A stretch of 64,000 nt of DNA, from the NCBI RefSeq assembly GCF_905175385.1, contig NZ_HG992750.1, positions 62,001-126,000 of the forward strand, given 5' to 3'. Source of the DNA: Vibrio sp. B1FLJ16 (GTDB lineage Bacteria > Pseudomonadota > Gammaproteobacteria > Enterobacterales > Vibrionaceae). Shown here piece after piece: positions 34,996 through 44,126 of the stretch. Position 1 is the first letter of the stretch. Every line of letters starts with the position of its first letter. A program made the position numbers and the translations under genes. The notes below the pieces were generated by a model. The model was given only the letters and a program-made list of their open reading frames with translations. It did no database searches and had not been told where the DNA came from.

Positions 34996-35027
34996 AAAAA
35001 AACGCCCAGAAAAATCTGGCGTTTTTT
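34996..35027. terminator. Bidirectional terminator after ogl
   Basis: An A run, then stem AACGCC-CAGA/TCTG-GCGTT with one bulge, then a T run. It serves ogl and the convergent siderophore reductase gene. Confidence 0.82.
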
Positions 35028-35035
35028 ATTGATTA

Positions 35036-35809
35036 TTAATCATTAGATTCTGCGTCTTCACGCTTAATCACTTTATGGCCGTCCTCGGAAACACCTTGTT
35101 TCCAGTAGCTGCTGATATAGATGTTATCTCGCTCAACTTCCTTTTCATTTCGGAAGTACTGACGCAGAGCACGCATCGAGTCGAATTCACACGCACACCA
35201 AACTGCTGGTTCGCCATCTAACCATTCCAGTTCACGGACCGCTTCTGCCAGAGTCTGTCCTTCCGTCAGCCAAATCAGCTCCATACTCGCCGGTGCGTGC
35301 AGTGGTTGAATGTCTGCTGCTGAGATGACGCTAATAACTGCATAGCCTCTTGCTTCCTCCGGCAAAGAACGGATTTTTGCTGATAAGGCTGGGAGTGCGG
35401 TCATATCGGCCGCCATAAAAAACCAGTCAGCATCGGTATTTAAGTTAGAGATCGTACCCGGGCCGACGATGTTAATTGTATCACCGTTTTGTACCGTCAT
35501 TGCCCAGCGCGCAGCGAAACCGGATTGCAGATCTTGTGTTTCGTGACGGACAAAATCCACTTCGATGCTCGATGTTTCAGGATGGAAACGACGAATGGTA
35601 TAGGTACGCATCAAAGGTCGACTTTCTTCTGAGAGTGGCTGAAGTTCTGTACCGCCAGTCTCGTTAAACAGCAGCTTAATATAGCCACCTTCACAGTCTT
35701 CGGGGAACTTACTCAGCGCGTCACCTTGTAAGGTAAGGCGCTGCATATTTGGCGTAATGGTTTCGCTGTTTATGACGACAACTTGTTTTGGTTGAGGTTT
35801 CTTTTTCAT
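35036..35809 (-). CDS. Siderophore-interacting (ferric-siderophore reductase) protein, ViuB-like
   Basis: Cytoplasmic NAD(P)H/flavin enzyme that frees iron from ferric siderophores. FAD-binding RTYTIRRF near residue 70 and the C-terminal EFDSMRALRQYFRNE block fit the SIP/ViuB family (257 residues from the chosen start). I prefer the ATG at 35809 (AGAAAG upstream); the ATG at 35842 lies beside a Fur-box-like sequence and would add 11 residues. No siderophore biosynthesis or receptor gene is nearby. Confidence 0.9.
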   Translation of the reverse strand: MKKKPQPKQVVVINSETITPNMQRLTLQGDALSKFPEDCEGGYIKLLFNETGGTELQPLSEESRPLMRTYTIRRFHPETSSIEVDFVRHETQDLQSGFAARWAMTVQNGDTINIVGPGTISNLNTDADWFFMAADMTALPALSAKIRSLPEEARGYAVISVISAADIQPLHAPASMELIWLTEGQTLAEAVRELEWLDGEPAVWCACEFDSMRALRQYFRNEKEVERDNIYISSYWKQGVSEDGHKVIKREDAESND

Positions 35810-35821
35810 CTTTGCTTTCTC

Positions 35822-35840
35822 GATAATTATTCTCGTTTTC
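35822..35840 (-). promoter_or_regulatory. Fur box upstream of the siderophore reductase gene
   Basis: GATAATTATTCTCGTTTTC matches the 19-bp Fur consensus at 14 positions by my count. It lies just upstream of the preferred start, suggesting iron repression. Confidence 0.6.
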
Positions 35841-35938
35841 ATTTGAGAATATCAATAACTCTCTTGAGAGAGTAGTGTCTTTAAACAAATTTACACTGTG
35901 AATTGAGAATGAAACTTCTGTGTAAGCACAACGTAATG

Positions 35939-36523
35939 TTAAATCATGGGTATTGTCGACAATAGAAGCAAAGCGGCCATGCCATAGTTAAAGCCCCTGA
36001 CACGCTTGGGTGTGGTCAACCAGCGCTGAAGCTGCATACCTGCCGCTGTCCAAAATGTCACAGAGGGTAGGTTAGCTAAACAGAAGATGCCTGCAATAAA
36101 AGTGAGTTCCAACCATGCGGCTCCTGTGCTGTAAACGGTGACGGCCATGAGTGCCATTGACCATCCTTTTGGATTTACCCACTGGAATAAGGCTGCACCG
36201 ATAAAGGACATCGGCTTAAAATCATTTTTTGTTTCTGCTTTATCACTGGTCGCGATCTTGTAAGTCAGATAAAGCAAGTAGCTCAGGCTGAGTGCCTTTA
36301 AGACCGAGTGGGTAACCGGATAGGCATGAAACAGACTCATTAAGCCAATACCTACCAAGATCAGCATCGCCCCAAAGCCTAATGTAATGCCTAGCATATG
36401 TGGAATAGTGCGCTTAAAGCCGACGTTCGCACCGGATGTCATCAGCATAATATTGTTCGGGCCCGGAGTGAATGTCGATACAAAAGCAAATAGCGCCAGT
36501 GCGCCTAATTGGTGGTATTCCAT
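35939..36523 (-). CDS. LysE-family amino acid exporter
   Basis: Inner-membrane exporter of 194 residues with six hydrophobic helices. The family signature FTPGPNNIMLMTSG is near residue 20 and QWVNPKGWSMAL in the middle. The start at 36523 has AAGGAAC upstream; a longer frame adds 17 hydrophilic residues. The divergent Lrp-family gene 125 bp away is the probable regulator, a typical arrangement for LysE/RhtB exporters of amino acids or homoserine lactones. Confidence 0.9.
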   Translation of the reverse strand: MEYHQLGALALFAFVSTFTPGPNNIMLMTSGANVGFKRTIPHMLGITLGFGAMLILVGIGLMSLFHAYPVTHSVLKALSLSYLLYLTYKIATSDKAETKNDFKPMSFIGAALFQWVNPKGWSMALMAVTVYSTGAAWLELTFIAGIFCLANLPSVTFWTAAGMQLQRWLTTPKRVRGFNYGMAALLLLSTIPMI

Positions 36524-36648
36524 AGTACGTTCCTTAAACCAAAAATCGCCCTGTAGGCATCGTCTGAACAACAACTATAAGTAGAAACGCCATCAATATT
36601 GTGTTTTTATTGAGCTCAACCACTTTAAATCAGCAACAAAAATTCACC

Positions 36649-37089
36649 ATGGATAGATTTGACGAAAGAATATTGCAAGAGCTCAAACTGGACGGAAGAA
36701 TCTCCAACGTCGAGCTGTCTGAGCGGGTCGGATTGTCACCTTCTGCGACGCTGCGCCGGGTACAGGAATTAGAGCGCAAAGGCGTGATAAAAGGCTATCG
36801 GACAGTTCTGGACAGTCAGCAACTCGGTGTCGGTTTTGTTGCCTATGTTTCGATTGGTTTAGCCTCACACTCAAAACAGGCACAGCATGCTTTTGAGGAG
36901 CATGTGCGTTTTGTGAAAGAGGTAGTGGAATGCCACAACATTACAGGTGCTACCGAATATTTGTTACGAGTAGAAACGCGAGATTTAGCGTCTTATAAAG
37001 CGTTTCATGCGAATGTTCTCGGTGAGTGTGAACACGTTAAGGGGATCACGACCATGGTAGTGATGGATACACCAAAAGATGAACGATGA
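36649..37089 (+). CDS. Lrp/AsnC-family regulator
   Basis: A protein of 146 residues from the ATG at 36649 (MDRFDERILQEL): winged helix (LSERVGLSPSATLRRVQELERKG) and RAM effector-binding domain. Divergent from the LysE exporter and likely its regulator, responding to an amino acid. The ribosome site is weak. Upstream in-frame starts are less likely because the domain begins at this methionine. Confidence 0.9.
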   Translation: MDRFDERILQELKLDGRISNVELSERVGLSPSATLRRVQELERKGVIKGYRTVLDSQQLGVGFVAYVSIGLASHSKQAQHAFEEHVRFVKEVVECHNITGATEYLLRVETRDLASYKAFHANVLGECEHVKGITTMVVMDTPKDER

Positions 37090-37294
37090 AGTTTTAATAT
37101 TTGAAGTAAGTGAATTTGAAGTGACTCGAAAGAGTCAGTCGAGTATGAGATTGGCGAACAATTAATGATGGAAAGGGGATAGCACTCTTACAAATCATGT
37201 GTCGATTTGTAACATCTGGACAAATTCATCCTGCTAATTTTGTTAACACCCGCTGTGTTAGTGAGCGGAGTGTCAGCTAATTTAAGGATGAAAA

Positions 37295-38473
37295 ATGAAA
37301 TTATCGATATCTTTACCTCTTTTGAGCTTAAGTGCTGTTGCCGTGCTGAGCTCATGTAATGTCAGTGCTCATGGCTGGGTTGAGTTTCCAAGTGCACGTC
37401 AGCATACCTGTTATGAAGATGGTGGATTCTGGACTGATGAAATCCCGAATCAGGCGTGTCAGGCAGCTTATGATGAGTCCGGCGCTTTTCCATTTGTGCA
37501 GCGCAGTGAAATCTCGGCTAACGTGGCAAACTATCGTGATATGGCACATGTTCAGGCGGTGGTTCGTGATGGTGAGTTGTGTTCGGCAGGTGATGCCTCC
37601 AAAAAAGGTTTGAACATCCCTTCACCATACTGGCAGCGCACCAGTGTGACTCCGGATGCGAACAATCAGATTGAGCTGGTGTTCTACGCAAAGGCCGCAC
37701 ATAATCCGTCATACTGGGAGTTTTACCTCACTAAGCCAACCTACGATGCAACTCAGCCGCTTACCTGGAGTGATTTAGAACTGATAGATACCGCAGGTGA
37801 TGTGTATGCTGATGCAGAAAAGATGTACCGCATTCCGGTCACGTTCCCAGCAGACCGCAGCGGTGATGCGGTTCTTTATGCCCGCTGGCAGCGTATTGAT
37901 GCCGCTGGTGAAGGTTTTTATAACTGTAGTGATATCAACCTGAACGGTTCAGGAACCACAACGCCAACAGACCCCGTAGAGCCGACTGATCCGGTAAATA
38001 ACCTGACATCGCTGGGTTATTTTGTTGAGCAAGGCTTCGGTCCGGTAGAGTCGGGCGATACGGTTCGCTTTAGAACATTTACTGCAACAGGTAGTGAAAT
38101 TGTCGATATCTCTTTACCGATTAGCGCGAACAATACGACGACGTGGGCTGCTGAGCTGGCTGATCAGTTCAACGCACAGCAAACCGGTGAGTGGTATGTG
38201 GGCATCTGGCATCAGGAGATGAGCCACTACATGTTTAACAGTAGTAATATTTACGCGAACCAGGTACTGGCACCTAGCACAGACTTCAGCTATGCCTTGT
38301 CTCTGATTAAAGCAGACGTAACACCACCAGTAGAACCAAGCAACTTGTGGGATAAAGGCCTAGTTTACACTCAGGGTGATGTGGTGACACATGACGGTCA
38401 GGAGTGGACAGCACAATGGTGGACGAAAGGTGAAGAGCCTGGAACCACTGGCGAATGGGGCGTGTGGCGGTAG
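37295..38473 (+). CDS. Secreted AA10 lytic polysaccharide monooxygenase with CBM5/12
   Basis: Copper enzyme that breaks crystalline chitin (or cellulose). The signal peptide ends VSA, leaving H26 as the mature N-terminus; with H136 (AAHNPSYWEF) it forms the histidine brace, and FYNCSDINL carries the axial residue. LPMO domain about 26-212, a Thr/Pro linker (TTTPTDPVEPTDP), a GbpA-like middle domain about 235-335, and a C-terminal CBM5/12 (about 347-392, WDKGLVYTQGDVVTHDGQEW). 392 residues, related to GbpA/CbpD-like vibrio proteins. AAGGATG precedes the ATG. Monocistronic. Confidence 0.93.
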   Translation: MKLSISLPLLSLSAVAVLSSCNVSAHGWVEFPSARQHTCYEDGGFWTDEIPNQACQAAYDESGAFPFVQRSEISANVANYRDMAHVQAVVRDGELCSAGDASKKGLNIPSPYWQRTSVTPDANNQIELVFYAKAAHNPSYWEFYLTKPTYDATQPLTWSDLELIDTAGDVYADAEKMYRIPVTFPADRSGDAVLYARWQRIDAAGEGFYNCSDINLNGSGTTTPTDPVEPTDPVNNLTSLGYFVEQGFGPVESGDTVRFRTFTATGSEIVDISLPISANNTTTWAAELADQFNAQQTGEWYVGIWHQEMSHYMFNSSNIYANQVLAPSTDFSYALSLIKADVTPPVEPSNLWDKGLVYTQGDVVTHDGQEWTAQWWTKGEEPGTTGEWGVWR

Positions 38474-38483
38474 TTCTCAAAAA

Positions 38484-38517
38484 AAGACAAACCCTTCTCA
38501 GGTGAGAGGGGTTTTTG
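38484..38517. terminator. Intrinsic terminator between the LPMO gene and the convergent cupin gene
   Basis: An A run, stem AACCCTTCTC/GAGAGGGGTT with one wobble, loop AGGT, then five T. It abuts the stop codon of the convergent cupin gene. Confidence 0.82.
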
Positions 38518-38829
38518 TTATTGATAAAATACCGCTAACCAAATCGTTGCCTGACCGGGATCAGTCCAGCTTACTTTGTGTTTGGTATGTGCGGGGATGT
38601 TAATATGATCGCCTGCTTCAAGATGTTTAATAGCGCCGTTTTCGAAGGTGAGTTCACCTGCTCCTTTTAACACAAGTACCCATTCGTGTTCTTTTTGATC
38701 GTACCAACCTTCTGCTGGTGAAGTTTGCCCGTGAGAGACGATGCGTTCAATGCGCAGTGTATCGTGACACAACAGATCTTCAAACGTTTCTTCAGTTATA
38801 TCATCAGGTAAGTTTGCAAACAGGTTCAT
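38518..38829 (-). CDS. Small cupin-domain protein
   Basis: A single-domain cupin of 103 residues from the ATG at 38829 (TGGGA upstream; the frame could start four residues earlier). HEWVLVLKGAGEL and GDHINIPAHTKHKV are the two cupin motifs; the first has HEW in place of the usual HxH, and the later histidines remain. It may bind a metal and act as an isomerase or sensor. Function unknown. Convergent with the LPMO gene. Confidence 0.8.
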   Translation of the reverse strand: MNLFANLPDDITEETFEDLLCHDTLRIERIVSHGQTSPAEGWYDQKEHEWVLVLKGAGELTFENGAIKHLEAGDHINIPAHTKHKVSWTDPGQATIWLAVFYQ

Positions 38830-39185
38830 CGTATTTCCCACAGAACAAATAGTATTAAGATAATAGACGAGCTGTTGCTGTTCGACGTCACTGAGTCATC
38901 AGGCTGTACATTGAACAGGTCTTCTCACACGCACATTTTGCATTACAAGATTGTAGGTCTTTTGCATGATTTGTTGATCAAATGGGCGTTTTCTTCTACA
39001 AAATCGCTAAATTTTTTACAAATTGATTTCCATCAAAATAGTAGGGTTTCTATGTGCTAGATTGCGCGCAGTTAAAAAATACAGATAACCGAGTGCGCTA
39101 ACACACTGACTTTAATCTGGATCTTTTCAGAGAGTGACAAGCTCATCATCGGATACAAAACGAAGCCCTACAAAAAGGAAATAAA

Positions 39186-39830
39186 ATGAAAAAAACAATC
39201 TGCAGTTTAGCAGTGGTTGCTGCCCTTGTGTCACCAAGTGTTTTCGCTCATAAGCAAGGTGACTTCGTTCTTCGTGTTGGGGCGGCATCTGTCGTGCCTA
39301 ATGACAGCAGCGATAAAATTCTTGGTTCTCAGGAAGAGCTGAAGGTGGACGATAATACTCAGCTTGGCCTGACTATAGGTTACATGTTCACCGACAATAT
39401 CAGTTTTGAAGTGCTGGCAGCCACGCCATTTAGCCATAACATCTCAACTGACCTATTAGGTCTGGGTGACATCGCAGATACTAAACACTTGCCACCAACC
39501 TTCATGGTTCAATATTACTTCGGCGAGCCAGAAAGCAAGATCCGACCTTATGTGGGTGCAGGTCTGAACTACACCATCTTCTTTGATGAAGGCTTTAATA
39601 AGAAAGCGAAAAATGTTGGCTTGTCTGATCTTAAACTGGACGACTCTATTGGTCTGGCCGCTAACGTTGGTGTGGATTACATGATCAATGATCAGTGGTT
39701 CCTGGGCGCGTCTGCTTGGTATGCAAATATTGAAACAGAAGCAACCTACAAGTTTAGTGGTGCGAAGCAAAAAACCGACGTAGAGATCAATCCTTGGGTA
39801 TTTATGATCAGCGGCGGTTACAAGTTTTAA
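39186..39830 (+). CDS. ompW: OmpW-family outer-membrane protein
   Basis: Eight-stranded beta-barrel of 214 residues with a signal peptide (cleavage after VFA). DFVLRVGAASVVPNDSS at the N-terminus, TIGYMFTDNISFEVLAATPF, KHLPPTFMVQYYF, and a C-terminal GGYKF are all typical of OmpW. The family makes a channel for small hydrophobic molecules and is abundant in vibrios. AAAAGGAA precedes the ATG. It ends in a 9-bp stem with a T tail at 39929. Confidence 0.95.
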   Translation: MKKTICSLAVVAALVSPSVFAHKQGDFVLRVGAASVVPNDSSDKILGSQEELKVDDNTQLGLTIGYMFTDNISFEVLAATPFSHNISTDLLGLGDIADTKHLPPTFMVQYYFGEPESKIRPYVGAGLNYTIFFDEGFNKKAKNVGLSDLKLDDSIGLAANVGVDYMINDQWFLGASAWYANIETEATYKFSGAKQKTDVEINPWVFMISGGYKF

Positions 39831-39928
39831 TTAGTCACTGTATGACCGGTAGTTTCTTGGGTCTGTTGACCCGATTAGTAATAATTAAACGCTAAAACTC
39901 TTAGCATTTATGATTTTGGCATGGCTTT

Positions 39929-39962
39929 AGGGGCGGTTTTACGGGGACTGCCCCTCTTTTTT
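39929..39962 (+). terminator. Intrinsic terminator after ompW
   Basis: Stem AGGGGCGGT/ACTGCCCCT (one G-T pair) with a nine-base loop and a T-rich tail. Confidence 0.82.
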
Positions 39963-39984
39963 ATGCTTATTTAATGGTAACGGT

Positions 39985-40230
39985 TTAATCAAACGTGACT
40001 TCAGAGAAATGTGGGTTCGCCTTAAGTGCCCGCATCGCGACGAGATGTTCGGTCGGAAACGCAATGTGCTCGCCATCGATGTCCAGAAACAGGCACTCTT
40101 GTCTTTGCAAATCAAAGCCGGTATCGAATGCACTTCCCTGATGGGTTTCGCCATTTTTCAGAGTAATTTCAACTGGCAGCTTAAACATACAGGCTATTTC
40201 AATAAAATCGTATTGGTTGCAGGTCACCAT
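39985..40230 (-). CDS. rof: Rho-binding antiterminator (Rof/YaeO family)
   Basis: An 81-residue Sm-like protein that binds Rho and reduces Rho-dependent termination in E. coli. The N-terminal CNQYDFIEIACMFKLPVEITLKNG block and the later EHLVAMRAL region match the family, including YDxxExAC. It is slightly shorter than E. coli Rof (84). Monocistronic or followed by the unrelated ompW convergent unit. Confidence 0.85.
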   Translation of the reverse strand: MVTCNQYDFIEIACMFKLPVEITLKNGETHQGSAFDTGFDLQRQECLFLDIDGEHIAFPTEHLVAMRALKANPHFSEVTFD

Positions 40231-40315
40231 CGTTTTTCTCCTAATCGACGAATGCGCTCTCTAATGTACCTGGTGTTGTTAAGAGTTTAACGCATAAATA
40301 AACAGCGGAGCTGAG

Positions 40316-40831
40316 TTATTGATAAGTGGCGAGAGCTTGCTGCCATGTTTTCAGCATTTCATCACCAAACAGGTAAAAGTGCATGCTAAGTGGTTGGTAT
40401 TCAGGGCGCTGGCAGACAGACAATGCGACTTCAGCGGCTTCTAGTGCAGGGTAGCCATAAACACCGCATGAGATAGCGGGTAGTGCGACCGTTTTGCAGT
40501 CGTTTTCTAGTGCTAAATCCAACGCACATTTGTACGTGGACTCCAGTACTGCGCGAGGGGCGGAAAATTTATTATAGATCGGTCCAACGGCATGAATGAC
40601 GAAACGAGCACTTAAGTCCCCAGCCGTGGTAATGCGGGCATTTCCAAACGGGCAGCGGATTCCGTTTACTTCGTTAACTTCATAGCATGCTTGGATCAGA
40701 GCTGTGCCTGCCGCGCGGTGAATAGCGCCATCGACACCTCCTCCTCCCAGCATTTTCGGATTGGCGGCATTCACGATAGCGTCCACCTCCGCTGTGGTTA
40801 TATCTCCCTGTATTAATGCGATATCGTTCAT
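40316..40831 (-). CDS. Macrodomain O-acetyl-ADP-ribose deacetylase
   Basis: A stand-alone macrodomain of 171 residues, YmdB-like. ADP-ribose is gripped by NAANPKMLGGGGVDGAIHRAAG and the SCGVYGYP loop. The catalytic aspartate is in GVDGAIH. It hydrolyses O-acetyl-ADP-ribose and may reverse mono-ADP-ribosylation. It follows the VOC gene at 40870 in the same orientation with a 38-bp gap. Confidence 0.93.
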   Translation of the reverse strand: MNDIALIQGDITTAEVDAIVNAANPKMLGGGGVDGAIHRAAGTALIQACYEVNEVNGIRCPFGNARITTAGDLSARFVIHAVGPIYNKFSAPRAVLESTYKCALDLALENDCKTVALPAISCGVYGYPALEAAEVALSVCQRPEYQPLSMHFYLFGDEMLKTWQQALATYQ

Positions 40832-40869
40832 ATCAGTTAGCCTTTACACCTTGGTTATAAATGAGCTGG

Positions 40870-41298
40870 TCACTTATCTTTGACTACCTGAGGCTTCAAC
40901 TCAACAACGTTTCCCTCGGGATCATTAATATACAGAGACCGCCCGAAGCCTTGTGCTCCGTAACGTTCAGCGAATTCCTCAGCCTGAATATCGTGCGAGT
41001 TCAGATACTCAATGAGTTCACTTTCTACAAAAGGGCTTAGTTGCAGGCAGAAGTGATCAATGTTCCTACCATTTTGCTGCGGAGGTTCTCCACCCAGTTG
41101 TCCTAACTCGCTCTCCACCGTGACCACATCAATCAACGCCGTTCCAGCTCTGAGCTGGGTCAAGCCCAGTTCAGTGAGCTCTCTTTCCACAGGGCAACCC
41201 AGAATGTCGCGATAGAAGTGCAGCATGGCATCGAGATTACTGGTTCTTAATACCACATGGTCAAGTGCTTTAATTTCTATGGGGTTACTGCTTGGCAT
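40870..41298 (-). CDS. VOC-family (glyoxalase/dioxygenase fold) protein
   Basis: A single VOC protein of 142 residues: LDHVVLRTSNLDAMLHFYRDILGCPVE at the N-terminus, IDHFCLQL in the middle and NDPEGNVVELKP at the end give the paired beta-alpha-beta-beta-beta units and the metal ligands His, His and Glu. Close relatives include putative lactoylglutathione lyases and fosfomycin-type proteins; the real substrate is unknown. AAGGAGG lies before the ATG. Confidence 0.88.
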   Translation of the reverse strand: MPSSNPIEIKALDHVVLRTSNLDAMLHFYRDILGCPVERELTELGLTQLRAGTALIDVVTVESELGQLGGEPPQQNGRNIDHFCLQLSPFVESELIEYLNSHDIQAEEFAERYGAQGFGRSLYINDPEGNVVELKPQVVKDK

Positions 41299-41512
41299 CC
41301 GTTCCTCCTTTTTACTTGCTATGAGACTAGTATAGTCAGCGAGCTGTGTATTTTAACCTCTAAACGAGTTTAAGTGACGAACAACTCAGCCCAGCCAAAA
41401 GTACTAAATCACGCGAGTCCAACTTATAAACTTTGTTACGCTCAGCAGGGAATAAACGACGGGATATATATATAATGGTGTGACAATATGCTTGCTGAAA
41501 ATGAGATAAATA

Positions 41513-42607
41513 ATGCTTTGGCAGAATAAATTAAAACAAGAAAATCAAGAGCTAAGAGAAGAGGTTGCTGCTCTTCAGAAAAAGTATGACCGTGATATGC
41601 AATCTATGCGGCAGCAGCTGGAATCTTCAGCACAAGAAATCGAGTCCTACAAACAAACGATAAAATTAAATAAGCAAGTGACGCTGTCTAGCCTCGAAGG
41701 GAGCGTTATGCTGGAAGCGATCAGAACCCAAATGGTGGTAAGTGCTGAAAATCTGCAAGCAGAAAATGAGGAGCTGAAGCTGCTTGATGATATGTTCGCA
41801 CAGACTCATCAGGCCCTAGCGCGTTTAGAAGATCGGGCCGAGAAAATCAGTCATCATGCTAATAGCAGTATGGCTGTGGCACAAAACTTAGATAGTACCG
41901 CTAGTTCTATTAATCAGTTTGTATCAACCATTAAGGAAATCTCAGATCAAACTAACTTACTGGCACTTAATGCTGCGATAGAAGCCGCTAGGGCTGGGGA
42001 ATCGGGCAGAGGTTTCGCCGTGGTTGCGGATGAAGTACGTGGATTAGCCGGAAAAGCACATGAGACGAGTGAGAAAATTGACCAGTTGGTTCAACAAATC
42101 GTCTCTCAAGTTCAGGCCATCAAACAAGCCATTACAGAGAATCAGACTTGTGCTGAGGAAGTTTCGGCATCCTCTTCTCAAATAGGCTGCATCGTGAATG
42201 AGGTGGTCGTTAAATCTGAACATATGCAAGAAGTGATTTTTCTCGCTTCGACCCGATCATTTTTGGATACCGTTAAACTGGATCACGCTGTCTGGAAGCA
42301 AAGCCTGTATAAGTTGGTTGAAGCCGAAGCCTTCGAGGAGAAAGTGTCTGAGCATACCGTGTGCCGTTTAGGGAACTGGTATTACAAAGGAGCGGGTACT
42401 CAGTATAAAGGGCTGCGCAGTTTTGCTCTGTTGGACGAGCCTCATAAACAGGTTCATGAGTACGGGAAAAATGCCCTTCAGTGTGGTAAGTCATCTGATA
42501 CTTTTGCAATGATCGATGCTATTAAAGCGATGGAGAAGGCAAGTTGCAAGGTGGTTTATCAGCTTGACTGCTTAATGGAAGACATTAAAGCGGCTAAGTT
42601 CAGCTAA
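41513..42607 (+). CDS. Soluble methyl-accepting chemotaxis protein with CZB zinc-binding domain
   Basis: Chemoreceptor of 364 residues without transmembrane segments. A coiled coil from about 5 to 90, then the MCP signalling tip [22 protein letters not shown] with [12 protein letters not shown], then a C-terminal CZB domain (about 260-355) with the zinc ligands in [15 protein letters not shown] and [13 protein letters not shown] domains bind zinc and, in TlpD-like receptors, respond to hypochlorite or oxidative stress. It is not linked to che genes here. Confidence 0.92.
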   Translation: MLWQNKLKQENQELREEVAALQKKYDRDMQSMRQQLESSAQEIESYKQTIKLNKQVTLSSLEGSVMLEAIRTQMVVSAENLQAENEELKLLDDMFAQTHQALARLEDRAEKISHHANSSMAVAQNLDSTASSINQFVSTIKEISDQTNLLALNAAIEAARAGESGRGFAVVADEVRGLAGKAHETSEKIDQLVQQIVSQVQAIKQAITENQTCAEEVSASSSQIGCIVNEVVVKSEHMQEVIFLASTRSFLDTVKLDHAVWKQSLYKLVEAEAFEEKVSEHTVCRLGNWYYKGAGTQYKGLRSFALLDEPHKQVHEYGKNALQCGKSSDTFAMIDAIKAMEKASCKVVYQLDCLMEDIKAAKFS

Positions 42608-43063
42608 ATTGGCAAAGTCACAGCAACGTTTCTTTTCGATGCTTTTGCCATCTAAACGTTAATAGTTCCTCTCATACTTAAGGTCATCTTGTCATCAAAG
42701 ACAAATGGCCTTTGACTCGCTAGTTCTCGATTTGGTTACAAGCCTAATTTGTCCCCGATTCATTAAACTGAATAACTAAAGTCAGTTACTCTCCTCGTCA
42801 TTAGAAATTTTACCGGTATACACCTACACTTTTTCAGAAAGTTATGACTAACGATGGAGAACATTCCCTCTTTAAAGGCAATAGCCTATTCCATATTATG
42901 CCCGACCATTTTTTAGTGGTTCATAACAAGTCTTTATTATCTAAATAACTAATTGATAACGGCTTGCTTTTGTCTGTTTGGATAGCTGGTAATCATAGAA
43001 CATCACCGTCTGGCATCCGATCTGATTTTAAATTTTTAAGGTGATCATTATTTTGGAGAGTCA
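42608..43063. other. Intergenic region, no gene recognised
   Basis: A 456-bp gap. A bulged stem AAGGTCAT...ATGGCCTT at about 42679-42713 may end the chemoreceptor transcript. The rest is AT-rich; TTGGAGAG just before 43064 is the ribosome site of the OmpA-type gene. Nothing else is seen. Confidence 0.5.
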
Positions 43064-44095
43064 ATGAGATTCATCACTGTTTGTTTTCTTTTGATTATTA
43101 GCATTGGCTCGTCTCTGGCTGATGATGTCGACTATTTATATAAAAGTGCCGAACAGCAAGTGTCATCTGAATTTGAAGGATATCCCTATTTAGGTGGCAA
43201 TATTGGTTGGGGTTACTTTCAAGATGCTTGTGGGACGTCTGTAAAAGACTGTACTGATGATGCGCTAAGTTATGGCGTTTATGCCGGCTATCAGTTTACT
43301 ACTTATTTTGCACTGGAAGCGGCAATTAATTCCTATGGCAGTTTAAAAGCGAACGATTCGAGCGATAAGAGTTCGGTTGATATTTGGGAGGGTGATCTGG
43401 CGATGGTTTTCACGTTGCCCGTCTCTGCCAAGGCAAGTCTGTATTCAAAGCTTGGCGGTGCATACACCAGCGTTGACAAAGAAATTAACAGTGTTGGCTT
43501 TGCAAGCGCAGATGAATGGGATGTAGTGGCTGCATTGGGTGTTAACTATCGTCTGTCACAAAACTGGGCTCTGCGCGGAGAATATAAGTTTATCGATGGC
43601 GTGGGCAATACCAGTACAGGTCAGGCCGACTTACATTCAGCGATGCTTGGTTTGACTTACAACTTTGTACGAGCCAAATCCCCTATAGCGGAAATCGCAG
43701 AGCCAAATGAGTATGAGCAACAAAGCGAAGTTTCTGTTTCTGAAGAGGTCTCTTTGAACTCACAGGCATTATTTGAGTTTGATTCCGCCACTCTTAAATA
43801 CAATAAGAATCTAGAGAAATACGTCGAAAAATTAACGTATTACCGTGACGGTAAAATAAAAATAATCGGTTACACCGACTCAATGGGTGCAAGTGAATAT
43901 AACCAGCGTTTATCTGAATTACGTGCTCAATCTGTAGCTGATTACTTTAAAAGAATGGGCATAAACCAATCTCGAATTGAAGCAGAAGGCCGAGGGGAAG
44001 AGAACTTTAAAGCATCGAACGATACGGAAACTGGTCGCGCACAAAACCGCAGAGTTGAAATTAACTTCACAACCCAAGTCGAATCAACCAAATAA
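43064..44095 (+). CDS. OmpA-family outer-membrane protein (barrel plus peptidoglycan-binding domain)
   Basis: A protein of 343 residues: signal peptide (about 1-19, ISIGSSLA), an eight-strand barrel of the OmpA/Opr type (about 45-205, with GGNIGWGYFQDAC and LGLTYNF), a short acidic linker and an OmpA C-terminal domain (about 235-340). The domain carries IIGYTDSMGASEYNQRLSE and AQNRRVEI, with the aspartate and arginine that hold diaminopimelate. A cysteine pair in the first loop (QDACGTSVKDC) is likely a disulfide. The BIG2 lipoprotein gene follows by about 30 bases, so it may be its partner. Confidence 0.9.
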   Translation: MRFITVCFLLIISIGSSLADDVDYLYKSAEQQVSSEFEGYPYLGGNIGWGYFQDACGTSVKDCTDDALSYGVYAGYQFTTYFALEAAINSYGSLKANDSSDKSSVDIWEGDLAMVFTLPVSAKASLYSKLGGAYTSVDKEINSVGFASADEWDVVAALGVNYRLSQNWALRGEYKFIDGVGNTSTGQADLHSAMLGLTYNFVRAKSPIAEIAEPNEYEQQSEVSVSEEVSLNSQALFEFDSATLKYNKNLEKYVEKLTYYRDGKIKIIGYTDSMGASEYNQRLSELRAQSVADYFKRMGINQSRIEAEGRGEENFKASNDTETGRAQNRRVEINFTTQVESTK

Positions 44096-44126
44096 CATTT
44101 AGAGTTATCTTTCAGTGAAAAATACG

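Noticed and set aside
39859..39872. GGGTCTGTTGACCC downstream of ompW, resembling the end of the type 2 element
   Set aside because: Thirteen bases match the element end, but nothing else of the element follows; it is also a small self-complementary hairpin, so a chance match cannot be excluded.
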